Assembly: GCF_001571085.1 (NCBI RefSeq)
Contig: NZ_BCTC01000002.1
Location: 124,001-188,000, forward strand
DNA: 64,000 bases
Source: Azohydromonas lata NBRC 102462
Lineage (GTDB): Bacteria; Pseudomonadota; Gammaproteobacteria; Burkholderiales; Burkholderiaceae_C
Direction of reading: 5' to 3'
In this document: piece by piece, positions 17,134 to 25,215 of the stretch
Position numbering within the stretch: the first letter of the stretch is position 1
How the letters are laid out: the number at the start of each line of letters is the position of its first letter
Position numbers and translations under genes: made by a program
Notes under the pieces: generated by a model
What the model was told of the DNA's origin: nothing
What the model saw: only the letters and a program-made list of their open reading frames with translations
Databases searched by the model: none

Positions 17134-17622
17134 ATGGCGACTTCAAACCTTGCCGGCACCGGCCACGATTTCCTGCTCTCGCGCAACGCCTTCGGCCGCC
17201 TGGTGCTGACCGACGCGGCCGGGCGCGAGCACGTGGGCGTGACGCCCGTGCGCTCCTTCCCCATCGCGGCGCCGCAGGAGGGGCTGTCGCTGGTGGGCCC
17301 GGACGGCCACGAGCTGGCCTGGGTGGACCGCATGGACGCGCTCACCCCCGCGGCGCGCGTGCTGGTGGAGGAAGAGCTGGCGGTGCGCGAGTTCATGCCG
17401 CGCATAGAGCAACTGCTGTCGGTCTCCACCTTCACCGTGCCCAGCACCTGGAGCGTGCGCACGGACCGGGGCGCGACGAGATTCGTGCTCAAGGCCGAGG
17501 AGGACATCCGCCGCCTGGCCGGGGGCATGCTGCTCATCACCAGCGCCGACGGCGTGCAGTTCCTGGCCGAGCGTTTTGCGCTGGACAAGGGTTCAAAACG
17601 GCTGCTGGAGCGCTTCCTGTAA
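17134..17622 (+). CDS. DUF1854 protein, cyanophycin-associated
   Basis: 162 aa. Recognisable DUF1854 features are GVTPVRSFPIAAPQEGLSLV near residue 38, ELAWVDRMDALTP, and a C-terminal TSADGVQFLAERFALDKGSK. It starts 3 bases after the ABC transporter stop and is almost certainly cotranslated with it. It has no signal peptide or membrane segment, so it is probably a cytoplasmic partner of the exporter or synthetases. Molecular function is unknown. Confidence 0.82.
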   Translation: MATSNLAGTGHDFLLSRNAFGRLVLTDAAGREHVGVTPVRSFPIAAPQEGLSLVGPDGHELAWVDRMDALTPAARVLVEEELAVREFMPRIEQLLSVSTFTVPSTWSVRTDRGATRFVLKAEEDIRRLAGGMLLITSADGVQFLAERFALDKGSKRLLERFL

Positions 17623-17647
17623 GGCGGCCTCCTACAAGCCGTCTGAC

Positions 17648-17968
17648 TCAGACCGTCTTGCGGCTGCCCTGCTGCAGCCGACGCAGCAAGGCGTCGGTCG
17701 CGTCGCGCAGCTCGCGCGCCTGGGGCCCGGCGCTTTGCAGCAGGCCGGCCTCGTCGAAGCTGCGGTTGTCCATCACCTCGCACACCACCTCGTAGGTCAT
17801 GAGCACCTGAAGCTGCCGGCGCGGAATGCCCACCAGCGCGTGGCGCAGCATGCGGGCGTGCACGCGGTAGTCCAGCGCGTTCATGCGGCGCTGGCCCGTT
17901 TCCAGGGCGGCCAGCCGGCGCGCGAGGTCTTCGATGAAGAGGTGGCGGTTGTGGGCAAGGTCGTTCAC
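17648..17968 (-). CDS. Small uncharacterised protein (106 aa)
   Basis: I do not recognise this family. The GTG at 17968 is chosen because a clear CAGGAAA ribosome site lies about 6 bases upstream, although the frame stays open further. The protein is predicted helical and soluble (MNALDYRVHARMLRHALVG, then LQVLMTYEVVCEVMDN). It is convergent with the DUF1854 gene, with only 25 bases between stops. It lies among hemerythrin/DoxX-type stress genes but has no metal motif of its own. Confidence 0.5.
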   Translation of the reverse strand: MNDLAHNRHLFIEDLARRLAALETGQRRMNALDYRVHARMLRHALVGIPRRQLQVLMTYEVVCEVMDNRSFDEAGLLQSAGPQARELRDATDALLRRLQQGSRKTV

Positions 17969-18168
17969 GGCGGCTTTCCTGCAGTTCAGCCGCCATTGAG
18001 CCGCACCCTGCCGCCCGGGCATCGGCCGACCAAGCGGCCTTTGGCACGGCAGTTCGGGCCTTCCCGTTCCCCTGGTAACAAGCCCCGCGCACCGGCCGTG
18101 ACGAATGTCCTTGGTTCGCCGTTTTTCTTGGCCCGGCAAGGGTTTTTCCGCGACGGCCGCCAAAAGGA

Positions 18169-18191
18169 AAGCGGGCCCCGGGGGCCCGCTT
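18169..18191 (-). terminator. Rho-independent terminator downstream of hemerythrin gene
   Basis: An 11-base inverted repeat, AAGCGGGCCCC with GGGGCCCGCTT, separated by a single base. Read on the minus strand it is followed by TTTCCTTTT, a T-rich tail. It lies 24 bases past the stop of the minus-strand hemerythrin gene. Confidence 0.7.
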
Positions 18192-18214
18192 CGCGGTGGC
18201 AGGGGCCAGGCCGT

Positions 18215-18805
18215 TCAGCCCATGTGGCGGCGGCCTTTGAACGTCTGCTTGAGCATGTAGCCGCCCATGAGCAGCGCGCCCGCGGCCAGCGCCATGGAGC
18301 TCGCGGGCATGGTGCGCACGGTGTTGGAGGCGATCTCGCCCGCGTGCGGCGCGGTCAGCTCCAGGCGGCGCTTGGTCATCTTGGCGCCCAACTCGCCCAA
18401 GCGGTCGGCCAGGCCCAGCTCGGCCTGGGGCAGCAGGGTGGTTTCCTCGTCGGCCACGTGGTGCATCACGGCGCGCATGAGCGACATGAAGACGCGGTCG
18501 TGCTCGGGGTCGGTCGGGTCCAGCGTGCGCAGCCGCGCGATGAGGGTGCGCATCTCGTCGTGCTCCGGCACGCTCTTGTCCAGCACCGCGTTGTCGCTCT
18601 GCGCCTCGCGCATGGCGGGATAAAAGATTTCCTCTTCCAGTTGGGCGTGGATTTCCAGCGCCAGGCACACCGTCTTGGCCAGGGCCTGCTTGGTCTTGGG
18701 CGGGGTGTCCACTTCGTACTGGTGGAAGGTGGCCAGCACGTGGGTGTGATCCATGCGGATCATGTTGGTGATGCTCGGCGAGAGCTTGTTCAGGAACTGG
18801 TTCAT
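18215..18805 (-). CDS. Hemerythrin-domain protein with C-terminal membrane anchor
   Basis: 196 aa. The four-helix hemerythrin domain has the expected ligand pattern: MDHTHVLATFHQY, ALEIHAQLEEEIFYPAM, VPEHDEMR and MHHVADEETTLLP. A C-terminal hydrophobic run (SSMALAAGALLMGGYMLK) followed by basic residues suggests membrane tethering. Such proteins bind a di-iron centre and sense or scavenge O2 or NO. The start has a CTCCGGAG-type upstream sequence. A second, soluble hemerythrin gene is at 20003, with SirB2 and DoxX genes between. Confidence 0.85.
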   Translation of the reverse strand: MNQFLNKLSPSITNMIRMDHTHVLATFHQYEVDTPPKTKQALAKTVCLALEIHAQLEEEIFYPAMREAQSDNAVLDKSVPEHDEMRTLIARLRTLDPTDPEHDRVFMSLMRAVMHHVADEETTLLPQAELGLADRLGELGAKMTKRRLELTAPHAGEIASNTVRTMPASSMALAAGALLMGGYMLKQTFKGRRHMG

Positions 18806-18879
18806 GGGGTCTCCGGAGGGGTGAGCCTTGCGCGGCGGCAAGCCGCATTCCTGTTGCGCGGCACGCAGGGCGCGCCGCG

Positions 18880-19287
18880 TCAGCCCGCCAGGGTGTGCAG
18901 CAGTCCGAGCGGGTGGTGGGCGCGGGCCACGGAGATCATGAAACCGAACACCGCCAGCGCCAGTAACCAGCCCGCCACTCTTTGTGTGCGGTTGCGCGCA
19001 CGCTTGAGCGCAAAGGTGCCCAGCGCCACGTACACGGGCAGCAGCGCCAGCTTCACCCACAGCCAGGGCGCCGCCAGGGGCTGAAAGGCCAGCGAGGCCA
19101 GCACCAGCAGTGCCGCGGTGACCAGTGCCGTGTCCACCGCCACGGCCGCGATGCGCAGCGGCACCGCCATGGGCCAGCGCGCCCCGGCGGCGAGTGCCCC
19201 GCCGCGCAGCGCGAACAGGCTGCCGCTGAGATAGACCAGGCCCACGTGGGCGTGCTTGAGGGCGAAGTAGTGCTCGGTGAGGGCCAT
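18880..19287 (-). CDS. SirB2-family membrane protein
   Basis: 135 aa with four hydrophobic segments. The N-terminus, MALTEHYFALKHAHVGLVYL, and LFALRGGAL fit the SirB2 family (named for invasion gene expression up-regulator). The internal ATG at 19287 is preferred over the TTG or ATG codons further upstream because family proteins begin just before the His-containing first helix. The real function is unknown; many homologues sit near redox or heme genes. Confidence 0.75.
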   Translation of the reverse strand: MALTEHYFALKHAHVGLVYLSGSLFALRGGALAAGARWPMAVPLRIAAVAVDTALVTAALLVLASLAFQPLAAPWLWVKLALLPVYVALGTFALKRARNRTQRVAGWLLALAVFGFMISVARAHHPLGLLHTLAG

Positions 19288-19377
19288 CGGGATGAGAAGG
19301 CGCCCGCGCAAGCCGGGCGCCGTGCTGTCGTGAATGCCCGCCAGCCTAAGCCCTGGCGGCGGGGCCGGCCGCCGTCT

Positions 19378-19815
19378 TCAGTTGAGGCGTCCGCGCAGTC
19401 CGCCCATGCTGTAGCGCCCCGCGCCCAACAGCGCCACGGCCAGGGCGCCAAAGAGGTACATGCCCTGCAGCTCCAGCTCCCAGCCGCCTTGCTTGTTGAT
19501 CTGGCCGATCTGGCCCATGTGCACCAGGCCTATGGCCACCAGCATGTTGATGAAGACGATGAGCGCCGCCGCCCGCGTGTACAGGCCCACGATGAGCAGC
19601 AGCGGCGCCACCACCTCGCCGATGTAGACGCCGTAGCCCAGCGCCGCGGGTAGCCCGGCCTTGGCCACCAGGCCCATGATGAAGCCGGGCCCGCCCACGA
19701 TCTTGGCGATGCCGTGCAGCAGGATGAGCACGCCCAGCGCCACGCGCAGGACGAGCTTGCCGGCGTCCTCGCCGGGGCTGGAGACGGCGAGCGGGGCGGT
19801 GGTGGTGACAGTCAT
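19378..19815 (-). CDS. DoxX-family membrane protein
   Basis: 145 aa. Typical DoxX features are VLRVALGVLILLHGIAKI in helix 1, GYGVYIGEVVAPLLLIVGLY, and AALIVFINMLVAIGLVH, giving four predicted membrane helices. The ATG at 19815 follows an AGGAGG sequence (CATCAGGAGGACGCC on the coding strand). DoxX-type proteins are linked to thiosulfate:quinone oxidoreductase or oxidative stress complexes; no DoxD partner is here. Confidence 0.85.
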   Translation of the reverse strand: MTVTTTAPLAVSSPGEDAGKLVLRVALGVLILLHGIAKIVGGPGFIMGLVAKAGLPAALGYGVYIGEVVAPLLLIVGLYTRAAALIVFINMLVAIGLVHMGQIGQINKQGGWELELQGMYLFGALAVALLGAGRYSMGGLRGRLN

Positions 19816-20002
19816 GGCGTCCTCCTGATGAGAGGGGTGTACGCGCCGGCAGGCGCGTTTATTCCGGAGCTGCTCATCACGCAGCGCGCCGCCGGAGCAA
19901 ACCGCGCTCCTGCCGCGGCAGCCCAGGCCTATTTGCGGCTCCTGCGGGCATGCCGCCTGCCAACTTGCGCGCATTGAAATCACTCACCAGGAGCCCCGAC
20001 CC

Positions 20003-20488
20003 ATGGACGCCATAGAACTGCTCACCGGCCAGCACCGCAAGCTGGAGGCGCTGATGAAGCAATGGATGGACTCGAACGAGGCGCAGCGCCCCTCGCTGTT
20101 CAAGCGCGTGGGCGACGAGCTCACCGTGCACGTCACCTCGGAGGAGCAAATCTTCTATCCCGCGGTGAAGGCAAAGCGCACCGAGGACATCCTGCTGGAA
20201 TCGCTGGAGGAGCACCTGTCGCTCAAGCGCGTGCTGGCCGACCTGGTGGAGATGGACCCGTCCGACCCGGCCTTCGAGCCGAAATTCCACGTGCTCAAGG
20301 AGCAGGCCGAGCACCACCACAAGGAAGAGGAAGAGAACCTCTTCCCCAAGGTGAAGCAACTGCTGGAGCCGGCGGCGCGCAACAAGCTGGGCGAGCAGAT
20401 GGAAGCGCTGCAGCAGCAGCTCAAGCGCGAGGGCGACCCGCGCGAGGCCGTGACGCAGCAGACGGACGAGGCGGCCAAGCTGGAGTGA
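20003..20488 (+). CDS. Hemerythrin-domain protein (soluble)
   Basis: 161 aa. Iron-ligand motifs are TGQHRKLEALM, HVTSEEQIFYPAV, LEEHLSLKRVL and AEHHHKEEEENLFPKVK, spaced as in bacterial hemerythrin HHE domains. It lacks the membrane anchor of the minus-strand hemerythrin at 18215. The ATG has CAGGAGCC 11 bases upstream. Probable role is O2/NO or iron handling under stress. Confidence 0.87.
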   Translation: MDAIELLTGQHRKLEALMKQWMDSNEAQRPSLFKRVGDELTVHVTSEEQIFYPAVKAKRTEDILLESLEEHLSLKRVLADLVEMDPSDPAFEPKFHVLKEQAEHHHKEEEENLFPKVKQLLEPAARNKLGEQMEALQQQLKREGDPREAVTQQTDEAAKLE

Positions 20489-20838
20489 TGGCGGCTTGAG
20501 GCAGCCTGCGGGCTTGCCAAGCCGCTACTCGTCGTCGGCACACGCATAAGACGCGCTGCGGACCAAAGAAACTGCATCCCGTAAGTCGATGCGCTCCAAT
20601 CTTTTCTTCGTCATGCCCGCGAAGGCGGGCATCCAGGCGGCCCCATGCCGCAGCGAAGGGATGACGTAGGAAAGCCGCAGCTCAGACCGCGGCACGCCGC
20701 CTCATAAGCTGTCGGTCGACTTGGGGGCCGCCTGGATTCCCGCCTTCGCGGGAATGACGAAATGGGGGGCGTGGCGCGTCAGCTCACGGCTGCCGCTTTG
20801 GAGCCTGCCCCCTGCCCGGGTCTGCTTTCGCAGCGTCC
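20489..20838. other. Gene-free intergenic stretch containing an inverted-repeat element
   Basis: Between the soluble hemerythrin gene and the small basic-protein gene there is no credible coding region. Most of the space is taken by the 149-base inverted-repeat element at 20610-20758, described separately. The rest shows no clear promoter or terminator. Confidence 0.6.
20610..20758. repeat. MITE/REP-like inverted-repeat element, copy 1
   Basis: Two 35-base arms (20610-20644 and 20724-20758) are inverted copies of each other with two mismatches. Each arm itself contains a small palindrome (CCCGC-GAAG-GCGGG). The 79-base interior carries GAAGGGATGACGTAGGAAAG, which reappears in reverse orientation inside the copy at 44888. 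Length and architecture match that second copy, so this is a dispersed element and not a chance hairpin. No open reading frame is inside. Confidence 0.75.
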
Positions 20839-20997
20839 TCAACCCCCCTGGTGCGCCCGCTTGCCGGGGTTCTTCTTGCTGCGCGTGGCCACGCCGCGCT
20901 CCTTGCTGCGCTTCTGGCCGGTGGCCTTTTGCTCCTGCGCGGGGCGCAGCGGGAGGGTGGCGCGGGCGTCGGCTTCGGTCTTGATCTGGTTGCCCAT
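20839..20997 (-). CDS. Small basic protein (52 aa)
   Basis: A short gene with an excellent AAGGAG ribosome site 6 bases before its ATG. The product starts MGNQIKTEADARATLPLRPA and ends in a Lys/Arg-rich tail (RSKKNPGKRAHQGG), so it is strongly basic and probably disordered. I do not recognise a family. It is divergent from the ABC fusion gene, 97 bases away from its likely start. Confidence 0.5.
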   Translation of the reverse strand: MGNQIKTEADARATLPLRPAQEQKATGQKRSKERGVATRSKKNPGKRAHQGG

Positions 20998-21094
20998 GCG
21001 GGACTCCTTGCGTGGTTGACGTTGGACCGTCATGACGGCAAGGCCCGTGCCGACGCCGGACCTCACTGGGCACCCCACTTGCCGCCGCGCGGCG

Positions 21095-24016
21095 ATGGCA
21101 GATACCCCCCCGGACCAGGACCAGCCCAACGTTTTCGCCGGCCTTGCGCAGGCCGCGTGGCGGCACCGCAACCGCACCCTCCTGGCCCTGGCGCTGCTCA
21201 TCGCGGCCAAGCTGGCCGCCGTGGCCGTACCGCTGCTGCTCAAGGCCGTCATAGACCGCTTCAGCGAGCCCGGCACCCTGGCCACCAGCAGCCGCCTGGG
21301 CGACACGGTGCTGGTGCTGCCGGTGTTCCTGCTGCTGGGCTACGCGCTGCTGCGCTTCGCGGGCACCCTCTTCACCGAGCTGCGCGACCTGGTGTTCGTC
21401 CGCGTGACGCTTTCCACCGTCACCGATTTCGCCGAGCGCTGCTTCGCGCACCTGCTCTCCCTGAGCCCGCGCTTTCACGTGCAGCGCAACACCGGCGCGC
21501 TCATACGCGACGTGGAGCGCGGCACCTCCGGCGTCGGCTTCCTCCTGGGCGCGGGCCTCTTCACCGTGGTGCCCACGCTGGTGGAGTTCGTCGCCGTGCT
21601 GGCCGTGATGGCCGCGGGCTACAGCCTGTGGTTCACGCTGGTGATCATGGCCACCTTCCTCGTCTACGGCAGCTTCACCATGGCCAAGACGGGCACGCGC
21701 GCCCTGCGCCAGCGCCGCGTCAACGACATGGACTCGCGCGCCAACGGCCGCATGGCGGACACGCTGCTCAACTACGAGACGGTGAAGACCCACGCGAGGG
21801 AAACCTACGAGCGCCGCCGCTACGGCGGCGTGCTGGGCGAGTGGGTGGAGGAGGGCATGCGCAACCAGCGGGCCTTGTGCGGGCTGCACATCGGCCAGAG
21901 CGCCATCATCGCCGCGGGCGTCGCCGCGGTGATGCTGCTGGCCGGCGAGCAGGCCATGCGCGGCCAGATGACGGTGGGCGACCTGGTGCTGGTCAACAGC
22001 TACATCATCCAGATCTGCCTGCCTTTGAACGCCCTGGGCTTCGTCTTCCGCGAGGCGCGCGACGCGCTGGTCAACACGGAAAAGCTCTTTGCGCTGCTCA
22101 ACCAGCCCGTGGACATCCAGGACGGGCCGCAGTCCCGGCCGCTCCAGCTGCAGGGCGGCGCGGTGGCCTTCGAGCATGTGCACTTCGGCTACGAGCCGGG
22201 CCGCCCCATCCTGCACGACCTCAGCCTGGAGATCGCCCCCGGCCAGACGGTGGCCGTGGTCGGCGGCAGCGGTTCGGGCAAGAGCACCCTGGCGCGGCTG
22301 CTGCTGCGCCTCTATGACCCGCAGGAAGGCCGCGTCACCGTGGACGGCCAGGACTTGCGCGAGGTGCAGTTGAGCTCGCTGCGCCGCGCCGTGGGCGTGG
22401 TGCCGCAGGACACGGTGCTGTTCAACGACACCATCGCCTACAACATCGCCTACGGCCGCGAGGGCGCCGGGATGGCCGAGGTCATCGCCGCGGCGCAGGC
22501 CGCGCAGGTGCACGAATTCATCATGTCGCTGCCTGCCCAATACGACACCGTGGTGGGCGAGCGCGGCATGAAGCTCTCCGGCGGCGAGAAGCAGCGCATC
22601 GCCATCGCGCGGGCCTTTCTGAAGAACCCGCCGCTGATGATCTTCGATGAGGCCACCTCCGCCCTCGACACCCGCGCCGAGCGCGCCATCCAGCACGAGC
22701 TGGACCGCATCGCCCAGGGCCGCACGACCTTGATCATTGCCCACCGGCTCGCCACCATCGTGGGCGCGGACCAGATCGTGGTCATGGACCGCGGCCGCAT
22801 CGTCGAGCGCGGCCGCCACGGGGAGCTGCTGGCGCGCGACGGCCTCTACGCCCAGCTCTGGAAGCTGCAACTGCAGCAGGAGCAGTTCGAGAAGCTGGAG
22901 CGCCGCCTGGCGCGCCAGCCGGTCAACCTGGCCGTGGTCATCGCGCAGGCGGTGGACGGCCTGGCCGCCGAGCTGGACGCGCGCCAGGTGCGCCTGTCGG
23001 CCCACATCGACCTGGGCAACGCCAGCGTCACCGGCGACCCGACCACGCTGTCCCAGCTTGCCCGCGAGCTGTGCCTGGCCGCGCTGCAGGCCACGCCGCG
23101 CGGCCGCCGCATCGAAGTGCGCCTGGAACGCCAGGGCGAGCGGGCGCGCTTGAGCATTGGCGACGGCCGCCATGCCGTTCCCGCCCTGGAGCCCGCGGGC
23201 GTGCCGGCGCAACGGCCGCCGCGCGAGAGCGCCGCGCTCACGCCGCCGCCCTTCGGCCTGGACACGCCGCTGGACCCGCTGGCGCTGCGCTCCACCGTGG
23301 AACGCCAGGGCGGACGCTTCCACATCGAGCCGCCCAGCGCCACCCACGGCCTGCGCTACGTGATGGAGCTGCCGCTGCGCCCCGTCTCCGGCCTGGAGCC
23401 GGGCGACGTGGCCTTGCCGGCACCGGACGCGGCGTTCGCCGAAACCGTCGCCACGCCCGCCGTGCCAGCCGCCGCGCCCGCGCAGGCCCCGGCGCCCGCG
23501 CCACAGGCCGCGCCCCAAGCCATGCCGCCGGACGACCCGCTGGACGCCGCCGCGCTGCCGCAGCTCGACGGCCTGCGCGTGATGGTGCTGGAGCCGCGCC
23601 CCGAGGCACGCGAGGCCTTGCAGCAACTGCTGGAGGCCGTCGGCGCGGACGTGCTGCTCTTCGACACCGCCGCCGCCACGCTGCAGTGGCTGGAGCGCCA
23701 GCCCGAGGCGATGTGGCCGCAGCGGCTGCTCAGCGAAGTCGCGTTGGGCGAGGAGGACGGGTTGCAATTCATGCGTGCCGTGCGGCAGCTGGAGTCGCGC
23801 CGCGGCGTGCCCGTGGCGCGGCGGCTGCCGGCGCTGGCGCTGTCCGGCCTCACCGGCGCACAGTCGCACGCGCAGGTGCTGGCAGCCGGCTTCAACGCCC
23901 ATCTCAGCAAGCCTGCGCACCCGCGGCGGCTGCTGCTGGAGCTCATGGAGCCGGGCCCACCCCGGGCCGACGCCGCCGCCAGCGCCGGGCCGCCTTCGCC
24001 GCCCATAGAGGTGTGA
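21095..24016 (+). CDS. ABC exporter fused to degenerate HATPase and pseudo-receiver domains
   Basis: 973 aa from the ATG at 21095 (21032 is also open). The first 590 residues are an Atm1/HMT1-type half-transporter: six membrane helices, Walker A GGSGSGKST (390-398), signature LSGGE (494-498), Walker B LMIFDE (514-519) and H-loop His550. A histidine-kinase-like region follows at about 609-762. Its N-box reads ELCLAALQATP without the Asn, and the G1 box is GDGRHAV, so ATP binding should be lost. After a Pro/Ala linker, residues 825-951 align with a receiver domain. Glu833 and Glu881 sit at the acidic-pocket and phospho-Asp positions; Ser917 and Lys939 keep the Thr/Lys positions with exact spacing. 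Two-component signalling to a transporter by fusion is not an arrangement I know. Confidence 0.85.
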   Translation: MADTPPDQDQPNVFAGLAQAAWRHRNRTLLALALLIAAKLAAVAVPLLLKAVIDRFSEPGTLATSSRLGDTVLVLPVFLLLGYALLRFAGTLFTELRDLVFVRVTLSTVTDFAERCFAHLLSLSPRFHVQRNTGALIRDVERGTSGVGFLLGAGLFTVVPTLVEFVAVLAVMAAGYSLWFTLVIMATFLVYGSFTMAKTGTRALRQRRVNDMDSRANGRMADTLLNYETVKTHARETYERRRYGGVLGEWVEEGMRNQRALCGLHIGQSAIIAAGVAAVMLLAGEQAMRGQMTVGDLVLVNSYIIQICLPLNALGFVFREARDALVNTEKLFALLNQPVDIQDGPQSRPLQLQGGAVAFEHVHFGYEPGRPILHDLSLEIAPGQTVAVVGGSGSGKSTLARLLLRLYDPQEGRVTVDGQDLREVQLSSLRRAVGVVPQDTVLFNDTIAYNIAYGREGAGMAEVIAAAQAAQVHEFIMSLPAQYDTVVGERGMKLSGGEKQRIAIARAFLKNPPLMIFDEATSALDTRAERAIQHELDRIAQGRTTLIIAHRLATIVGADQIVVMDRGRIVERGRHGELLARDGLYAQLWKLQLQQEQFEKLERRLARQPVNLAVVIAQAVDGLAAELDARQVRLSAHIDLGNASVTGDPTTLSQLARELCLAALQATPRGRRIEVRLERQGERARLSIGDGRHAVPALEPAGVPAQRPPRESAALTPPPFGLDTPLDPLALRSTVERQGGRFHIEPPSATHGLRYVMELPLRPVSGLEPGDVALPAPDAAFAETVATPAVPAAAPAQAPAPAPQAAPQAMPPDDPLDAAALPQLDGLRVMVLEPRPEAREALQQLLEAVGADVLLFDTAAATLQWLERQPEAMWPQRLLSEVALGEEDGLQFMRAVRQLESRRGVPVARRLPALALSGLTGAQSHAQVLAAGFNAHLSKPAHPRRLLLELMEPGPPRADAAASAGPPSPPIEV

Positions 24017-24059
24017 TGCCGCCGCCCTGGTTGGGTGCGCCGGTTGCCCCCTCGCGCGC

Positions 24060-24566
24060 ATGCCCAAGAATCCCGCGCGCCCCGGCAGCCATTTCGCCGA
24101 CCGCCATGCCGCCGAGCAGGCGCTGGCCCTGACGCTGCCCATGATCGAGGCCGCCATGTCCGACCCGCAGGTCAGCGGTTGCGGCTTTTTCTACGTGGTG
24201 GTCATGGACCCGGCGCTCACGCCGGCCGATGGCGCCTTCGAGGACGCCATCCTGCTGGAGCATGCCGTGGGCGACCGCAGCCGCTGGGATGCCGACTACG
24301 CCGCCTTCGCCCGCGACAAGGCGCGCCTGGCCTGGACCCTGGGCGACACCCACGCGCTGCAGACGCGGCAGCCGCACCGGCTGCGCGAGGGCGACAGCCT
24401 GCTGTGGGGCAGCGTGGTGCTGGACGGCATCGTGGTGGCCGCCAGCGGTGCCTTTCCCTGGTTCGACGAGGCCTTCGCCACCGCGCTGGCCGCCAACCTG
24501 CGCGCCATCGCCAAGCAGCGCCACGCCGCCGCGCTGGAAAAGCGCCAGCCCAGCGCCGGCGGCTGA
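24060..24566 (+). CDS. Uncharacterised protein, possible GlcG/HbpS-like fold
   Basis: 168 aa, soluble, no signal peptide. The order of elements resembles GlcG/HbpS proteins: an N-terminal helix (ALALTLPMIEAAM), a central strand (FFYVVVMDPAL), a helix AAFARDKARLAW, and a late strand VVLDGIVVAASGAFP. The resemblance is weak and I give no function. It starts 43 bases after the ABC fusion gene and could be cotranscribed with it, which makes it a candidate partner. Confidence 0.5.
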   Translation: MPKNPARPGSHFADRHAAEQALALTLPMIEAAMSDPQVSGCGFFYVVVMDPALTPADGAFEDAILLEHAVGDRSRWDADYAAFARDKARLAWTLGDTHALQTRQPHRLREGDSLLWGSVVLDGIVVAASGAFPWFDEAFATALAANLRAIAKQRHAAALEKRQPSAGG

Positions 24567-24683
24567 CCGCCCCCGCGTCGCCGCCTTCGATCTCTCGAAT
24601 TCCCCGCCACGGCCTTGCGGCCTTCGCCGCGCCGGCCCCATGCGGGCGCGCCTTTGCACTTCCCAATTCGGCCCGGCCGCCAG

Positions 24684-25170
24684 GACGACGTCATCAACAA
24701 CGCCGCCATCGACATCACCGTGCCCATCGCCGAGCTGCACGGCCAAGAGTGGGAGCGCATCGTCCGCACCAAGCTGAGCGCCCCCTTCTACGTGGCCCAG
24801 CATGCGGCGGCGCTCATGGGGCGCGAGTCGTCCTGCGGTGGGGGGCGGGCACATCGTCAACAGCGCCTCCACGGCCTCCAAGCGCGCCTGGCCCAACGCC
24901 GCGGGCTACCACGCCACCAAGTGGGGCCGGCCTGGGCTGTCGCACGCGCTGCACGCGGAGCTGCGGCCCAAGGGCATCAAGGTCACGGCGGTGGTGGCCG
25001 GCGGCATGCGCACGCCCTTCCTGCTCGACCGCTGCCCCGACATCGACCCCGGCGTGCTGCAAGACCCGGTGCAGGTCGCCAAGACCGTGCGTTTCGTCTT
25101 GCTGCAAGACGAGGAGACCGTCATTCCCGAAGTGATGGTCCTCCCCATGCGCGAGAGCAGCTGGCCCTGA
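24684..25170 (+). pseudogene. Truncated, frameshifted short-chain dehydrogenase
   Basis: An SDR remnant. The first visible part is INNAAIDITVPIAELHGQEW followed by APFYVAQHAAALM (a degenerate NNAG region). Near 24835 the frame changes, and the downstream frame reads GGGHIVNSASTASKRAWPNA and the catalytic YHATKWG, then ends normally. The N-terminal Rossmann segment with TGxxxGIG is missing. Loss of the cofactor site plus a frameshift means no active enzyme. Catalytic Tyr and Lys are still visible, so the decay looks recent. Confidence 0.75.
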
Positions 25171-25215
25171 GGCCGGCGGGCGCGCGCTCCTTGAGGCACG
25201 GCCCCACGCGGCGGC

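Noticed and set aside
20702..24157. Long minus-strand open frame opposite the ABC fusion
   Set aside because: The encoded sequence is low-complexity His/Arg/Gln/Gly with no motif. The plus-strand gene has clear ABC motifs throughout.
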